The position numbers and the translations under genes are program-made. Of a stretch of 12,953 nt of DNA, positions 1-8,700 are shown piece by piece (position 1 is the stretch's first letter; the number at the start of each line of letters is the position of its first letter). The notes under the pieces were generated by a model, which was not told the DNA's origin, made no database searches, and saw only the letters and a list, made by a program, of their open reading frames with translations. The DNA is from Fidelibacterota bacterium (lineage in GTDB: Bacteria > Fidelibacterota > UBA2242): the NCBI GenBank assembly GCA_023229045.1, contig JALOAB010000040.1:1-12953 (forward strand), written 5' to 3'.

Positions 1-1049
1 AGACCTACGGCTTTATCCGGAAATAATATCAATATCAAAAAACCGGTCAGTGAAATCATGGTGGTCCATCGTACCCCCAGCCGCAAAGCCCGACGCGCCT
101 TTTTAAACTGGCGGGCACCATAGTTATATCCGACAATCGGCTGAACTCCATGCGATATGCCTAATAAAGGCATCATCACGAACGATAAAGTGCGGTTGAC
201 AATACCATAGACGGCGATGGAAATATCACCACCGTATGCTTTCAAGGTGTGATTGACTATTACCGCAATGAAACTGCCGGATACCTGACGTACGAAAGCC
301 GAAGAACCAACAGCCATCATCTCATAAATCAGTTTTGTGTTCAACCGAAAACTTGATTTTGTGATTTTTAAGGTACTTTTTCCGGTGAAAAAATAAATTA
401 TCAGGTAAACGACGGTAGTAGCCTGAGATATGACGGTCGCCCAGGCGGCTCCTTTGATACCCAAGCGAAACGTGAAAATAAAAATCGGATCCAGAATGAG
501 GTTTAAAATAGCCGAAATCAACATCGTCGTCATCGCAATAGTCGCCCGTCCTTCAGCCCGAATAACCGAGTTAGTCGACATGGCAAAGCTGAAAAGAATC
601 GAAGCGGACAGAATAATCCGGGCATAATCGCGGGCATAAGGCAGAATCGTCGGCGAAGCCCCGAAAATCACCAGTATTGGATTGATAAATAGATTAGCCA
701 GAACGGCGACCGAAATTCCCAATCCAACCACTATCAGGATAACATTTCCCAGAGTGTTATTAGCCCGATCCAATTCACCGGCGCCCAGCGCCCGTGAGAT
801 AATCGAAGCGGCTCCCATGCCGATCATCAGCGACACCGCCATTACAATCATCTGAATCGGAAAAACAATCGTCAAACTGGCGATCGCAACGGTGCCCACT
901 CCCTGGCCGACGAAAATCGTATCAACTACATTATACAAAGCCTGTACGAGCATCCCAATCGTAGCCGGCATCGAAAGTTTGAAAAGGAGATGTCCGATTC
1001 GGTTATCGGCTAAAATATGGTTATTAGATTGCGGCGCGCTGGCAGTCAT
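1..1049 (-). CDS. MATE family multidrug/Na+ (H+) antiporter, 3'-truncated by window edge
   Basis: I read this frame directly: it runs from an ATG at 1049 to the left edge with no stop, giving 349 visible residues of a family that is usually about 450. It would be an inner-membrane efflux antiporter that expels cationic drugs or metabolites in exchange for Na+ or H+. The N-terminus has the family pattern (RIGHLLFKLSMPATIGMLVQ, then YNVVDTIFVG), followed by a run of hydrophobic helices. Near residue 301 the motif GVQPIVGYNYGA is the conserved start of the second half in NorM/MepA/DinF-type proteins. An in-frame TGA lies just upstream of the ATG, so this start is firm although no clear Shine-Dalgarno sequence precedes it. 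It lies 88 bp downstream of the GNAT gene on the same strand and may share its transcript. The substrate cannot be told from sequence. Confidence 0.9.
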   Translation of the reverse strand, partial: MTASAPQSNNHILADNRIGHLLFKLSMPATIGMLVQALYNVVDTIFVGQGVGTVAIASLTIVFPIQMIVMAVSLMIGMGAASIISRALGAGELDRANNTLGNVILIVVGLGISVAVLANLFINPILVIFGASPTILPYARDYARIILSASILFSFAMSTNSVIRAEGRATIAMTTMLISAILNLILDPIFIFTFRLGIKGAAWATVISQATTVVYLIIYFFTGKSTLKITKSSFRLNTKLIYEMMAVGSSAFVRQVSGSFIAVIVNHTLKAYGGDISIAVYGIVNRTLSFVMMPLLGISHGVQPIVGYNYGARQFKKARRALRLGVRWTTMISLTGFLILILFPDKAVG

Positions 1050-1137
1050 ATTAATTCAGGTGGATTTAATTTGAATAAAAGCGCGCGAATTTACTCAGGT
1101 ATTCCTTGGTATCCAACTAATGCCACTTTTCAGAAAC

Positions 1138-2259
1138 TTATATATGTTTTATAAAACAGCGCCGCCGTTTATGTTGACGCAGATCGAAGAATTTCCATTG
1201 CGCCTGGACTCTGCTGTTGGTTTCCAGCTCGGGATTGGATTCCGCCATTATGATACCTTTGCTGGCAAATTTCTGAGCAATCTCGGCAATCATCAGAGCC
1301 GGGACGCCCAGCCCCTGATATTCCGGTAAAACACCGATTATCAACAATTCCGCGACCTTGGAATGTTTTAACGCCCTGAGCAGGTGCAGAAAACCAAACG
1401 GAAACAAGCGCCCTCTGGCTTTCTGCAAGGCCTTGGCCAGCGACGGCATGGTCAGCCCGAAGCCAACCATACGATCGTTCTTATCCAGCACAATGGCGAT
1501 ATGATCAGGATTCATGAAGGGAATATATTGTTTGATATAAGCATTGATCTGCTTTTCAGTAAGCGCCACAAAACCATACAGCACATTATAAGTCGAATTA
1601 TACACCTCAAACAACTGATGGGCATAGGGTAAGACTTCCCTGGTTTTCTTAATTTGCAGAGTATGCAGACCAAGACGTTGCTTGACGATGCGTGAAATAT
1701 CACCCACTTTAGATGGCAAAACATTCGGAGCGGTGATTTGATATTCTATCCAATCGACATCTTTTTGATAACCGAACTTTTCCAGATATTTAGGATAATA
1801 CGGATAATTATATATACTGGCCAGAGTGCCGATTTCTTCAAAACCCTCGATCAGCATTCCTTCACGGTCAAGGTCAGTGAAACCTAATGGACCATGAATT
1901 GCTTCTGCGCCCAGTTCCTTCGCCCAGCTCTCTATGGCGCCAAACAACGCCGCGGCGACCTCTTCATCATCGCTAAAATCCACCCAACCGAATCGGATGT
2001 ATTTCTTATTATAGAGTTCTGCATAGCGTTTGTTAAAGATTGCGGCAATCCGACCGGCCACTTTCCCATTTTTATAGGCCAGCCAGTAGCGCGCTTCACA
2101 GAATTCAAACGCCGGATTTTTCTTGGGGTTGAGTGTATTGCTTTCGTCGAAATTAAGCAGGGGCACATAATACGGATTGCCCCGGTATAACTTCAGCGGA
2201 AAACGGATAAACTGTTTCAATTGTTTCGGGGTTTTGACTTCAACAAGATGGGTTGCCAT
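1138..2259 (-). CDS. YghO-like GNAT-fold protein (putative N-acetyltransferase)
   Basis: A 373-aa protein resembling the YghO family, cytoplasmic proteins with a GNAT (Gcn5-like) acetyltransferase fold whose substrate is unknown. The GNAT acetyl-CoA loop is visible near residues 308-322 (IIGVLPEYQGLGVPALM, fitting Q-x-x-G-x-G/A). The N-terminal half has family-typical segments: YYVPLL at about 30, NGKVAGRIAAI at about 64, GPLGFTDLDREGMLIEGF at about 123, and YNYPYYPKYLEKFGY at about 150. The C-terminal stretch (ESNPELETN, then KRRR) is also characteristic. The start is well supported: AAGGAG (plus-strand complement 2265-2270) lies 5 bases before the ATG. A hairpin followed by a U-tract sits directly upstream of that ribosome binding site (separate entry). 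The downstream neighbour is a MATE pump, so a shared detoxification role is possible but is only inference. Confidence 0.88.
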   Translation of the reverse strand: MATHLVEVKTPKQLKQFIRFPLKLYRGNPYYVPLLNFDESNTLNPKKNPAFEFCEARYWLAYKNGKVAGRIAAIFNKRYAELYNKKYIRFGWVDFSDDEEVAAALFGAIESWAKELGAEAIHGPLGFTDLDREGMLIEGFEEIGTLASIYNYPYYPKYLEKFGYQKDVDWIEYQITAPNVLPSKVGDISRIVKQRLGLHTLQIKKTREVLPYAHQLFEVYNSTYNVLYGFVALTEKQINAYIKQYIPFMNPDHIAIVLDKNDRMVGFGLTMPSLAKALQKARGRLFPFGFLHLLRALKHSKVAELLIIGVLPEYQGLGVPALMIAEIAQKFASKGIIMAESNPELETNSRVQAQWKFFDLRQHKRRRCFIKHI

Positions 2260-2264
2260 AATTG

Positions 2265-2270
2265 CTCCTT
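2265..2270 (-). promoter_or_regulatory. Ribosome binding site of the GNAT gene
   Basis: On the minus strand this reads AAGGAG, separated from the ATG at 2259 by CAATT. It is the clearest Shine-Dalgarno site on the minus strand and fixes the start. It lies only two bases after the U-tract of the hairpin at 2273-2391, so a terminator there would cut transcription just before the site. Confidence 0.8.
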
Positions 2271-2272
2271 AT

Positions 2273-2391
2273 AAAAATATCCCACAGCTCTTATATAAAT
2301 TCATCGAGTAATTTCCCATAGCGATTCTGGACTACGATCAGTTAGCTTGCTTACCTTCAATTTTATTGTCATAAAAACGCTGAGTGGGATA
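2273..2391 (-). terminator. Long-range hairpin plus U-tract ahead of the GNAT gene (terminator or leader attenuator candidate)
   Basis: On the minus strand TATCCCAC (2391-2384), a two-base bulge, and AGC (2381-2379) can pair with GCT-GTGGGATA (2288-2278). This gives 8 perfect pairs plus 3, and a run of five T (2277-2273) follows at once. The loop is about 90 nt and holds a second small perfect hairpin, TTTTAT/ATAAAA around a 4-base loop (2361-2376). It could terminate transcripts arriving from the ferritin-like gene, or act as a conditional attenuator for the GNAT gene. The loop is long for a simple intrinsic terminator, and one 8-bp match in an AT-rich gap of this size is not very unlikely by chance. 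The adjacent U-tract is what raises it above background. Confidence 0.4.
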
Positions 2392-2429
2392 AGCAAAGTC
2401 AGTATCACAGTGTTTTATCTCTACAAGAG

Positions 2430-2470
2430 TTACTGAACTTTGTGAATTGTATATTTGACACTTTCAGTAA
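2430..2470. repeat. Inverted repeat behind the ferritin-like gene
   Basis: TTACTGAA (2430-2437) and TTCAGTAA (2463-2470) are perfect 8-bp complements, with a further GTG/CAC pairing inside (2442-2444 with 2459-2461). A small CTCT-ACA-AGAG hairpin follows at 2419-2429. The outer stem begins two bases after the stop codon of the ferritin-like gene on the minus strand, where a 3'-end structure would be expected. No U-run follows it, so it is not a convincing intrinsic terminator on its own. Confidence 0.4.
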
Positions 2471-2472
2471 AA

Positions 2473-2922
2473 TCAGTTTTCCCGTAGCACTTCGGTATCG
2501 TATAATCTCTCAAAGTAATTTTTATGTTTGATCTCTTCCACGGCTAGCTTTTCGAATAAATTCGCCACACTCCGGTCGCGACTGCCTTCCGCCAGCGTCT
2601 TGTATAACTTATACGAAAGATCTTCGCGTTGCATGGCAGTCACCAACATTTCGCGGTAATTTTGATTCTCGGCTGACGGCACAAGATATTCACCAATCTG
2701 CAGATTCTCCACCTCCGGAATTGTCTTTGCGGTTAATCCGGTTTTACGAAATTGCTCCAGGATTTCAACATGTTGGCGTTCCATCAATTCGATCTCGCGA
2801 ATAGCCTCCATCAGGGCGATTGTCGGAGCATCATGCAACATTCGGTGATAGAAACGCACGGCTTCCCATTCACGTTCAATAGCAAAATCCAATATATTTT
2901 CAAATTGGTTGCGATTCATCAT
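2473..2922 (-). CDS. Ferritin-like (rubrerythrin-type) di-iron protein
   Basis: A small all-helical protein of 149 aa with two ferritin-like helix pairs and the residues of a di-iron site. The first half has E18, six residues, then Y25, and later E48-x-x-H51. The second half repeats this with E100...Y107 and E130-x-x-H133. This duplicated E / ExxH pattern is that of rubrerythrin-related four-helix bundles, which handle iron, peroxide or oxygen. There is no cysteine anywhere, so it lacks the rubredoxin domain of classical rubrerythrin and its electron donor is unknown. Two ATG codons are adjacent (2922 and 2919). The purine-rich GGGGAG ends only 2 bases before the first and 5 bases before the second, so translation more likely starts at 2919 (148 aa). 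Adjacent genes give no firm clue to the substrate. Confidence 0.85.
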   Translation of the reverse strand: MMNRNQFENILDFAIEREWEAVRFYHRMLHDAPTIALMEAIREIELMERQHVEILEQFRKTGLTAKTIPEVENLQIGEYLVPSAENQNYREMLVTAMQREDLSYKLYKTLAEGSRDRSVANLFEKLAVEEIKHKNYFERLYDTEVLREN

Positions 2923-3069
2923 CTCTCCCCAAATTTTCTAAGTCAATAAACTAATCGAACGCAATTTAGCCTTATTCAGGCTATCTCGCAAGAATTCTGG
3001 CTTAGTCAAATATCAAAAATTAGCACCAAAATATTCAGCGTGCCGTCTTAAATAGGGTAATGGCACCTT

Positions 3070-3834
3070 TCATAGATAACTATGAATCCCTCTTAATAAA
3101 AAACTGACTCCGAGATAAGTAAAAACAACCGTTAGAAAAGTCAGGATTACAATGAAAACCTTCTTAATTCCTTTGGGTTTCAATAGGTGAAAGTACAGCG
3201 CCAGTGTCAGAATATTAATCAGCGCCCAGACCTCTTTCACATCCCAGGCCCAGTAATTGCCCCAGCTGTGATAAGCCCAGATTGCGCCGGTAACCAATCC
3301 GATATTTAGAAACAGGAAGGCAATCCTGACTTCATTATCCAATCGTCTTATTAAATTTAGCGTCTCGCTGGAACTCTCATTCTTTCCCCGTAAAAGGAAA
3401 ATCAGGGCATAAATAAACGCCAATACAAGCGCCATATATCCGAAAAAATAGGCAGGCACATGCAGGTACATCCAAATACTATTCAGAGCAGGCATAAGCG
3501 GACGAATTGTCTTATAAGAAGATGGCATTCCCAAAGCCGCTCCGATCAATCCCATGATTGTAAGTAGAATTATCCAACTATATCGACGTTCGATTTGGCG
3601 ACGCCAGAGTACCAATCGCAAAGCCAGCAGGAAGGATAGCAAGAGGATGGTCTCATACAGATTAGTGAACGGTGGATGGCCGGCTACTATCGAACGAAAT
3701 GCCAGCGCTGACAGATGCGACAAAATCGCCAACCAGATCAAACCATGGCAAATCCTATCTCTTACTCTGGTTATTAAACTGACAAAAGCCGCCAGGTAAA
3801 TTATTAATGTTAAAAGTAAAAGCGCTTGCTCCAC
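3070..3834 (-). CDS. ccsA: Cytochrome c biogenesis protein CcsA (system II haem lyase subunit)
   Basis: An integral membrane protein of 254 aa with about eight predicted helices. With ResB/Ccs1 it exports haem and joins it to CXXCH apocytochromes outside the inner membrane. The tryptophan-rich WWD signature is clear at residues 191-203 (WGNYWAWDVKEVW). Candidate haem-ligand histidines are H40 or H53 near HPPFTNLYE, H125 in MYLHVPAYF, and H216 after the WWD motif. The C-terminus (YLGVSFLLRGIHSYL) matches the typical family ending LGVN..LPGLHSY. The start is GTG at 3834, 12 bases after the resB stop, with a weak GAAAG upstream; the tight spacing indicates co-translation with resB. The length is close to that of compact CcsA/CcmC-type proteins. 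No c-type cytochrome gene lies in the window. Confidence 0.93.
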   Translation of the reverse strand: MEQALLLLTLIIYLAAFVSLITRVRDRICHGLIWLAILSHLSALAFRSIVAGHPPFTNLYETILLLSFLLALRLVLWRRQIERRYSWIILLTIMGLIGAALGMPSSYKTIRPLMPALNSIWMYLHVPAYFFGYMALVLAFIYALIFLLRGKNESSSETLNLIRRLDNEVRIAFLFLNIGLVTGAIWAYHSWGNYWAWDVKEVWALINILTLALYFHLLKPKGIKKVFIVILTFLTVVFTYLGVSFLLRGIHSYL

Positions 3835-3846
3835 TACAGTTCTTTC

Positions 3847-4722
3847 TTATTGTACATTAGACTGTTTCCATCCTAAAAGATAAGCCAGTACCAACAGATA
3901 CATTAAACCTAATATTGCCAGAATATTTACGCCGGTCACTTCGACCACCTCGATTATCGAGGTGTATCTCGGACTTGGTCTGTCGAACTTAATTTTAAGA
4001 CCTGACAGATTACTGATTTCATCCGGCGCAACCTGATACTCGGCTTTATCAACTTCAACCAGAAAATTCCCGGTGGTAACATTAAATTCGCGCAGTACAA
4101 TTTCCCACTGGTTTAGATTAAAAGGCATATTGAATTGGGTAATCAGTGTATCCTGATTGCTGATCGCCTTAACAAAATAATCCCGATCATAAGCGTTCTG
4201 GTACAGGCGATAACGCCCAATATCCAGAGGTTGGTTGACAGCCAGGAGCGCCGTGTCAGTTTGGTTGATCAACAGCTGGCTGGTGAATGCCGCCGGAGCG
4301 TTAGTACCGGAATGGAATTGAATATCGAATTTCAACAACCTAATTGGAATGTCGTACGCGGCACCCGGCTTCTCGAGAAAACTGGTAAAATTAACTTCCT
4401 GTTCTTCCCTGATTGAAATATAAAAACGTTGATTGACGGTCTTGTCATAGATAATCAACAGAAAAATCATAACCAGCAGGAAGTGCAAGCATTTTTGGGC
4501 AAAGCCGGGCATCCCTTTTAAAAAGATTGCCAATAACATTACTAAACATAATGTCAGCCACAGGGCTATATTAAGAGGAGAAGCATAAAAGCGATCCGGG
4601 CTCAACACCCGCAGAATCGGAATTAGCGCACTATCCTCCGGCACAAGCAGAGTACTGATTGCTAAAGCTCCTATCAGCACAACTACAACAATCTGAAAAA
4701 CTCTTAAGTATGTCTTAATCAA
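3847..4722 (-). CDS. resB: Short ResB/Ccs1-type cytochrome c biogenesis protein
   Basis: A 291-aa membrane protein, the partner of CcsA in system II cytochrome c maturation. Helices are visible near residues 10-30, 52-70 and 79-93. A periplasmic domain follows (about 94-255), then a last helix near 262-286. The periplasmic part has ResB-like features: a hydrophilic segment before AVNQPLDIGRYRLYQNAYD (compare the family pattern PL.Y.G..FYQ.SYD), MPFNLNQWEIVLREF, and a final DRPSPRYTSIIEV before the last helix. Classical ResB/Ccs1 proteins are about 400-550 aa, so this is a compact version with a reduced periplasmic domain. The apparent start is TTG at 4722; an in-frame TAA nine bases further upstream (4732-4734) leaves little choice. 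The gene is 12 bases upstream of ccsA and 157 bases behind mutM. Confidence 0.82.
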   Translation of the reverse strand: MIKTYLRVFQIVVVVLIGALAISTLLVPEDSALIPILRVLSPDRFYASPLNIALWLTLCLVMLLAIFLKGMPGFAQKCLHFLLVMIFLLIIYDKTVNQRFYISIREEQEVNFTSFLEKPGAAYDIPIRLLKFDIQFHSGTNAPAAFTSQLLINQTDTALLAVNQPLDIGRYRLYQNAYDRDYFVKAISNQDTLITQFNMPFNLNQWEIVLREFNVTTGNFLVEVDKAEYQVAPDEISNLSGLKIKFDRPSPRYTSIIEVVEVTGVNILAILGLMYLLVLAYLLGWKQSNVQ

Positions 4723-4749
4723 TTTAGCCCATTACGTTAATTACTATCG

Positions 4750-4770
4750 AATTTTCCACGCCGGAAAATT
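4750..4770. repeat. Perfect 8-bp inverted repeat between mutM and resB
   Basis: AATTTTCC (4750-4757), loop ACGCC, then GGAAAATT (4763-4770). It lies 28 bases upstream of the resB start and just beyond the paired direct repeat behind mutM. No T-run follows on the minus strand, so termination is doubtful. It may be part of the same small repeat element. Confidence 0.45.
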
Positions 4771-4774
4771 TAAT

Positions 4775-4806
4775 GAAATTTTCGCGGAATCAAAGGTAGG
4801 ACTTTT
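4775..4806 (-). repeat. Direct repeat, copy A (GATTCCGC family)
   Basis: On the minus strand this 32-base unit starts AAAAGTCCTACC and continues with TTGATTCCGC. It matches copy B (4844-4875) at 26 of 32 positions by my count, in the same orientation and 69 bases apart. The region is noncoding on the minus strand because it lies after the mutM stop. Confidence 0.65.
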
Positions 4807-4843
4807 AAATACTTGCCACAAGGTTTCTGCGTTGCGATAAATA

Positions 4844-4875
4844 GAAGTATTTGCGGAATCAAGGGTGGAACTTTT
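4844..4875 (-). repeat. Direct repeat, copy B (GATTCCGC family)
   Basis: On the minus strand the unit starts AAAAGTTCCACC and continues with TTGATTCCGC. It begins 4 bases after the mutM stop codon. It partners copy A and is probably part of a dispersed intergenic repeat rather than a coding repeat. Confidence 0.65.
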
Positions 4876-4879
4876 TCCG

Positions 4880-5716
4880 TTATGATTTAATTGGTTGGCA
4901 ATGCGGACAAAGATGCGTGCTTCTTTGCCCGACGATAATGCGGGTAATTTTTGCCCCACAACGCGAACAATGCTGACCGGTACGCCGAAAGACTTTTAGC
5001 GCTTCCTGGTTACGACCCGGCTTTTGATTGGTCGATCTAAAATTAGCCTTGCCGTTACCCAGCGACGTGCCCTGATTGTCCAAGCCCTGGCGTAAAACCT
5101 GCGGAATCGCCTCATGTAAAGCCAAAATCTCTTGCTTTTTCAGCGAATCGGCTAACCGCTGAGGATGTAAGCGCGCCTTCCAAAGAGCCTCGTCAACGTA
5201 GATATTACCCAGTCCGGCGATCACTGTTTGATCGAGCAGAAGCGGCTTGAGCTGGCGATGATGATTGCGTATTTTTTGGGTCAGAGCATCAAGCGTAAAT
5301 TCGGCGCTCAGCGGTTCAATCCCCAGGCGACCGATCACCTCTTCAGGTTGCCCTACCAACCAGAAGCGCCCAAACTTGCGTGTATCATGATAACGCAACT
5401 GGCGACCATCGCTGAGCGAGAGGATAATATATTCATGCTTGCTAACGGGAAGATCGGCGACAGACAAGAATAAACGCCCGGACATGCGCAGGTGCACGAA
5501 CAGGAATTTTTTAGGTTTTAGTTCAATTTGGATAAATTTGCCGCGCCGCGAGAGGTGAGTGATTTGGCGGTTTTTAATTAATTCCCGGAATTTTTCCGCA
5601 GTCGGCACGACTACTATTTTCGGCCAGCGGATTTCGACACCAAGAATGTTCTGTCCTATCAGATTTTCAGCGATCAGGTCGTTGATGACAGTTTGGACTT
5701 CCGGGAGCTCGGGCAT
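4880..5716 (-). CDS. mutM: Formamidopyrimidine-DNA glycosylase (Fpg/MutM)
   Basis: A bifunctional DNA repair enzyme that removes 8-oxoguanine and ring-opened purines and nicks the abasic site. Length is 278 aa, normal for the family. The N-terminus MPELPEV provides the catalytic proline (P2 after Met removal) and E3. The lysine of SRRGKF is K60. HDTRKFGR is at about 110-117. The helix-two-turn-helix segment with the conserved Asn is QTVIAGLGNIYVDEALW (N171). The C-terminal zinc finger has C250, C253, C270 and C273, with the conserved Arg in GQRSTHLCPHC. All key residues are present. The start follows the carB stop by 12 bases and has GGTTGGA upstream, so it is probably translated from the carB transcript. 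This neighbourhood does not imply a functional link to pyrimidine synthesis. Confidence 0.97.
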   Translation of the reverse strand: MPELPEVQTVINDLIAENLIGQNILGVEIRWPKIVVVPTAEKFRELIKNRQITHLSRRGKFIQIELKPKKFLFVHLRMSGRLFLSVADLPVSKHEYIILSLSDGRQLRYHDTRKFGRFWLVGQPEEVIGRLGIEPLSAEFTLDALTQKIRNHHRQLKPLLLDQTVIAGLGNIYVDEALWKARLHPQRLADSLKKQEILALHEAIPQVLRQGLDNQGTSLGNGKANFRSTNQKPGRNQEALKVFRRTGQHCSRCGAKITRIIVGQRSTHLCPHCQPIKS

Positions 5717-5728
5717 ATTTCCAACCTG

Positions 5729-8700
5729 TCAGTATTCGCCCCAGCCTCTGATTTTCAGATCTTCCATTTTGATCCGTCCAAGAGCCTCGACGAAGCGCAT
5801 CGCAATCTGGCGATTGGTGATCAGCATTACATTGAAATCGGCCGCCGTGCGGCGGATCAGATAGCCGTTGGTCAGTTCGCGTTCCTGATAGCTTTTCGGG
5901 ATATTGATCACCAGATCGATTTGGCCATTTTTAATATAGGTGAGGACATTAGGTTCCTTTTTTTCGAGCGGCCAGAAAAGTGTCTCGACCGGAACATTAT
6001 TAGCTTCCAGGAATTTAGCCGTACCGCCGGTGGCATAGAGCCGAACGTTCATTTTGTGCAGAGCTCTGACCGATTCAAGTAATTCGGCTTTGGATTCGAT
6101 CGGGCCGGAGGAAATCAGGGCGGAGCGCACCGGAAAACGATAACCGACTGAGATAAGGGCTTTCAGAAAGGCTTCATCGAAATCATCGCCCAAACAGGCG
6201 ACCTCACCGGTCGAAGCCATTTCGACTCCCAGAGTTGGATCGGCGCCCTGCAAACGCGTAAACGAAAACTGCGGGGCTTTGACGCCGACGTGATTCAATT
6301 CAAAAGTCGAAAAGGGCGTTGGTGTAACCGGCACCCGCATGATGACCTGCGTCGCAAGGTCGATGAAATTACGTTTGATGACTTTCGAGACGAACGGAAA
6401 ACTGCGTGAGGCGCGCAGATTGCATTCGATCACCTTGACTTCATTCTGTTTGGCGATGAATTGGATATTGAACGGACCGTTGATATTGAGCTTACGTGCG
6501 ATCTTACTCGCGATAATTCGAATCCGGCGGACAGTTTCCAGATAAGTGCGTTGGGGTGGTATAACCAGAGTAGCGTCGCCGGAGTGTACTCCCGCATTTT
6601 CAACGTGTTCCGAAATGGCATAAATGACGATCTCGCCATTGCGCGCGACGGCGTCGTATTCAATTTCCTTGGCGTTCTCGAGAAATTTACTGATGACGGT
6701 CGGATATTCCGGTGAAATCGTTACGGCGCGTTGCAGGTACTGCACAAGTTCTTCGTCGTTGGAAGCCACCGCCATCGCCGCGCCGCTCAGCACATACGAG
6801 GGTCGGATCAATACCGGATAATCATGTTCCCGTGCAAATTCCCTGGCCAGGTCGATTGAGGTGATTTCCTTCCAGATCGGCTGGTCAATATTCAGTTTAT
6901 CCAACAGATCTGAAAATTTGCGGCGGTTTTCAGCCCGATCGATACTTTCCGGCGAAGTTCCCAGAACCCGGATATCAGCCTGGTGCAGTTTTAACGCAAG
7001 GTTATTGGGAATCTGGCCGCCCATTGAAACGATCACACCCAGGGCGCGGAACTTGTTATATATTTCCACAACATTTTCAAAGCTAATCTCATCGAAGATC
7101 AGAAAGTCGGATTCATCATAATCGGTGCTGACCGTTTCCGGGTTGTAATTCAGCATTATGGTATTATATCCGAGCCGGCGCAGAGTCTGTCCGCAATTGA
7201 CACAACTCCAGTCGAACTCGACCGAACTGCCGATGCGATACGCACCCGAACCAAGGACGATGACAGCGTTGTGGTCGGCCAGGTTAATGTCATCACGGAT
7301 GGCATTGTAAGTCAGGTAAAGATAATTGGTATAGGCTGGAAATTCGGCCGCCAGTGTATCGATCTGCCGGATATAAGGCTTGATATTGGCCTTAATCCGC
7401 AACTGGCGCACCTCGTCTTCGGAACGGCTGATCGCGATGGCAACCTGTTTATCGGAAAAGCCGATTTTCTTAGCCGCCAGTAGAATATCCAAAGCCAGGG
7501 TTTTCTCCTGAAAATTATTCAGACGTAAATTCATCTCGACAATATTCTTGATTTTATGAATAAACCAGGGATTAATGTTCGTCAATGCGGCGATTTTCTC
7601 CACCGAAAATCCCTGCTCTAGGGCGAAAGCAATGGCAAAGATGCGCTCATCGGTCGGTTCGTGCAGATCACGCTCCAGATTCTCGGATTTGAAACCGATA
7701 TTGCCAACAATGCCGTTGGCGCCGGTTTCGAGCATACGCAGACCTTTTTGAAGAGCTTCTTCAAAGGTGCGCCCGATAGCCATGACTTCGCCAACTGATT
7801 TCATCCCGGAGCCGATCTGATGACTGACTTTCCGGAATTTTTTCAAATCCCAACGTGGAATCTTGACGACGACGTAATCCAGAGCCGGTTCGAAAAAAGC
7901 GGTTGTGACGCGGGTGACTTTATTGGGAAGTTGATGAAGACCATGCCCCAGCGCTAACTTGGCGGCCACGAAGGCGATCGGATAGCCGGTGGCCTTGGAA
8001 GCCAGGGCTGAACTGCGCGACAGACGGGCATTAACTTCGATAACCCGGTAATCCTCGGAATAGGGATCCAGGGCAAACTGGATGTTACATTCGCCGACAA
8101 TTCCCAGATGGCGAATGACCTTTATGGCAATCGAGCGCAAGGTCTGACATTCCCGATTGGAAAGAGTTTGACAAGGCGCCACGACGATACTCTCGCCGGT
8201 ATGAATACCCATCGGGTCGACATTTTCCATATTGCAGATCGTGATACAATTATTAAAACGATCGCACATGACTTCGTATTCGATCTCTTTCCACCCTTCC
8301 AGGTATTCCTCGATCAGAATCTGGGGAGCATAATTCAGGGCTTTTTCGGCTTTCTCGCGAAATTCCTCCAAATTGCGACAAACGCCCGAACCCAATCCGC
8401 CAAGTGCGTAGGCAATCCGGATAATCACCGGAAATTCAAAATTCGCGATAACATTCAGAGCTTCATCAAACGTAGTGGCAATTTGACTGCGAGCGGTTTT
8501 GATGCTGATTTCACTCAGACGCGTAATGAAAAATTGGCGATCCTCGGTGTTGATAATAGCCTGGATCGGAGTGCCGAGTACGGCGACCTTGTATTTCTCA
8601 AGAATTCCGCGGCGTTGGAGTTCCAGACCGGTATTGAGCGCGGTTTGCCCGCCGAAACTCAGCAGGATACCATCGGGGCGAGTTTTCTGAATTACCTTTT

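Noticed and set aside
2320..2333. A PyrR-binding-like phrase (AGTCCAGAATCGCT on the minus strand) in the GNAT leader
   Set aside because: It resembles the ARUCCNGNGAGGYU consensus at the edges, but the essential GAGG core is not kept, and the downstream gene is not a pyrimidine gene.
3040..3066. A GTGCC/GGCAC hairpin just after the ccsA stop
   Set aside because: On the transcribed (minus) strand only five pairs are continuous before an A-C mismatch, and the T-rich stretch is several bases away. Too weak to call a terminator.
4744..4959. A 71-codon minus-strand frame overlapping the end of mutM
   Set aside because: It overlaps the zinc-finger end of mutM in another frame and otherwise consists of the two direct repeats and the palindrome. 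No ribosome binding site or domain supports it.
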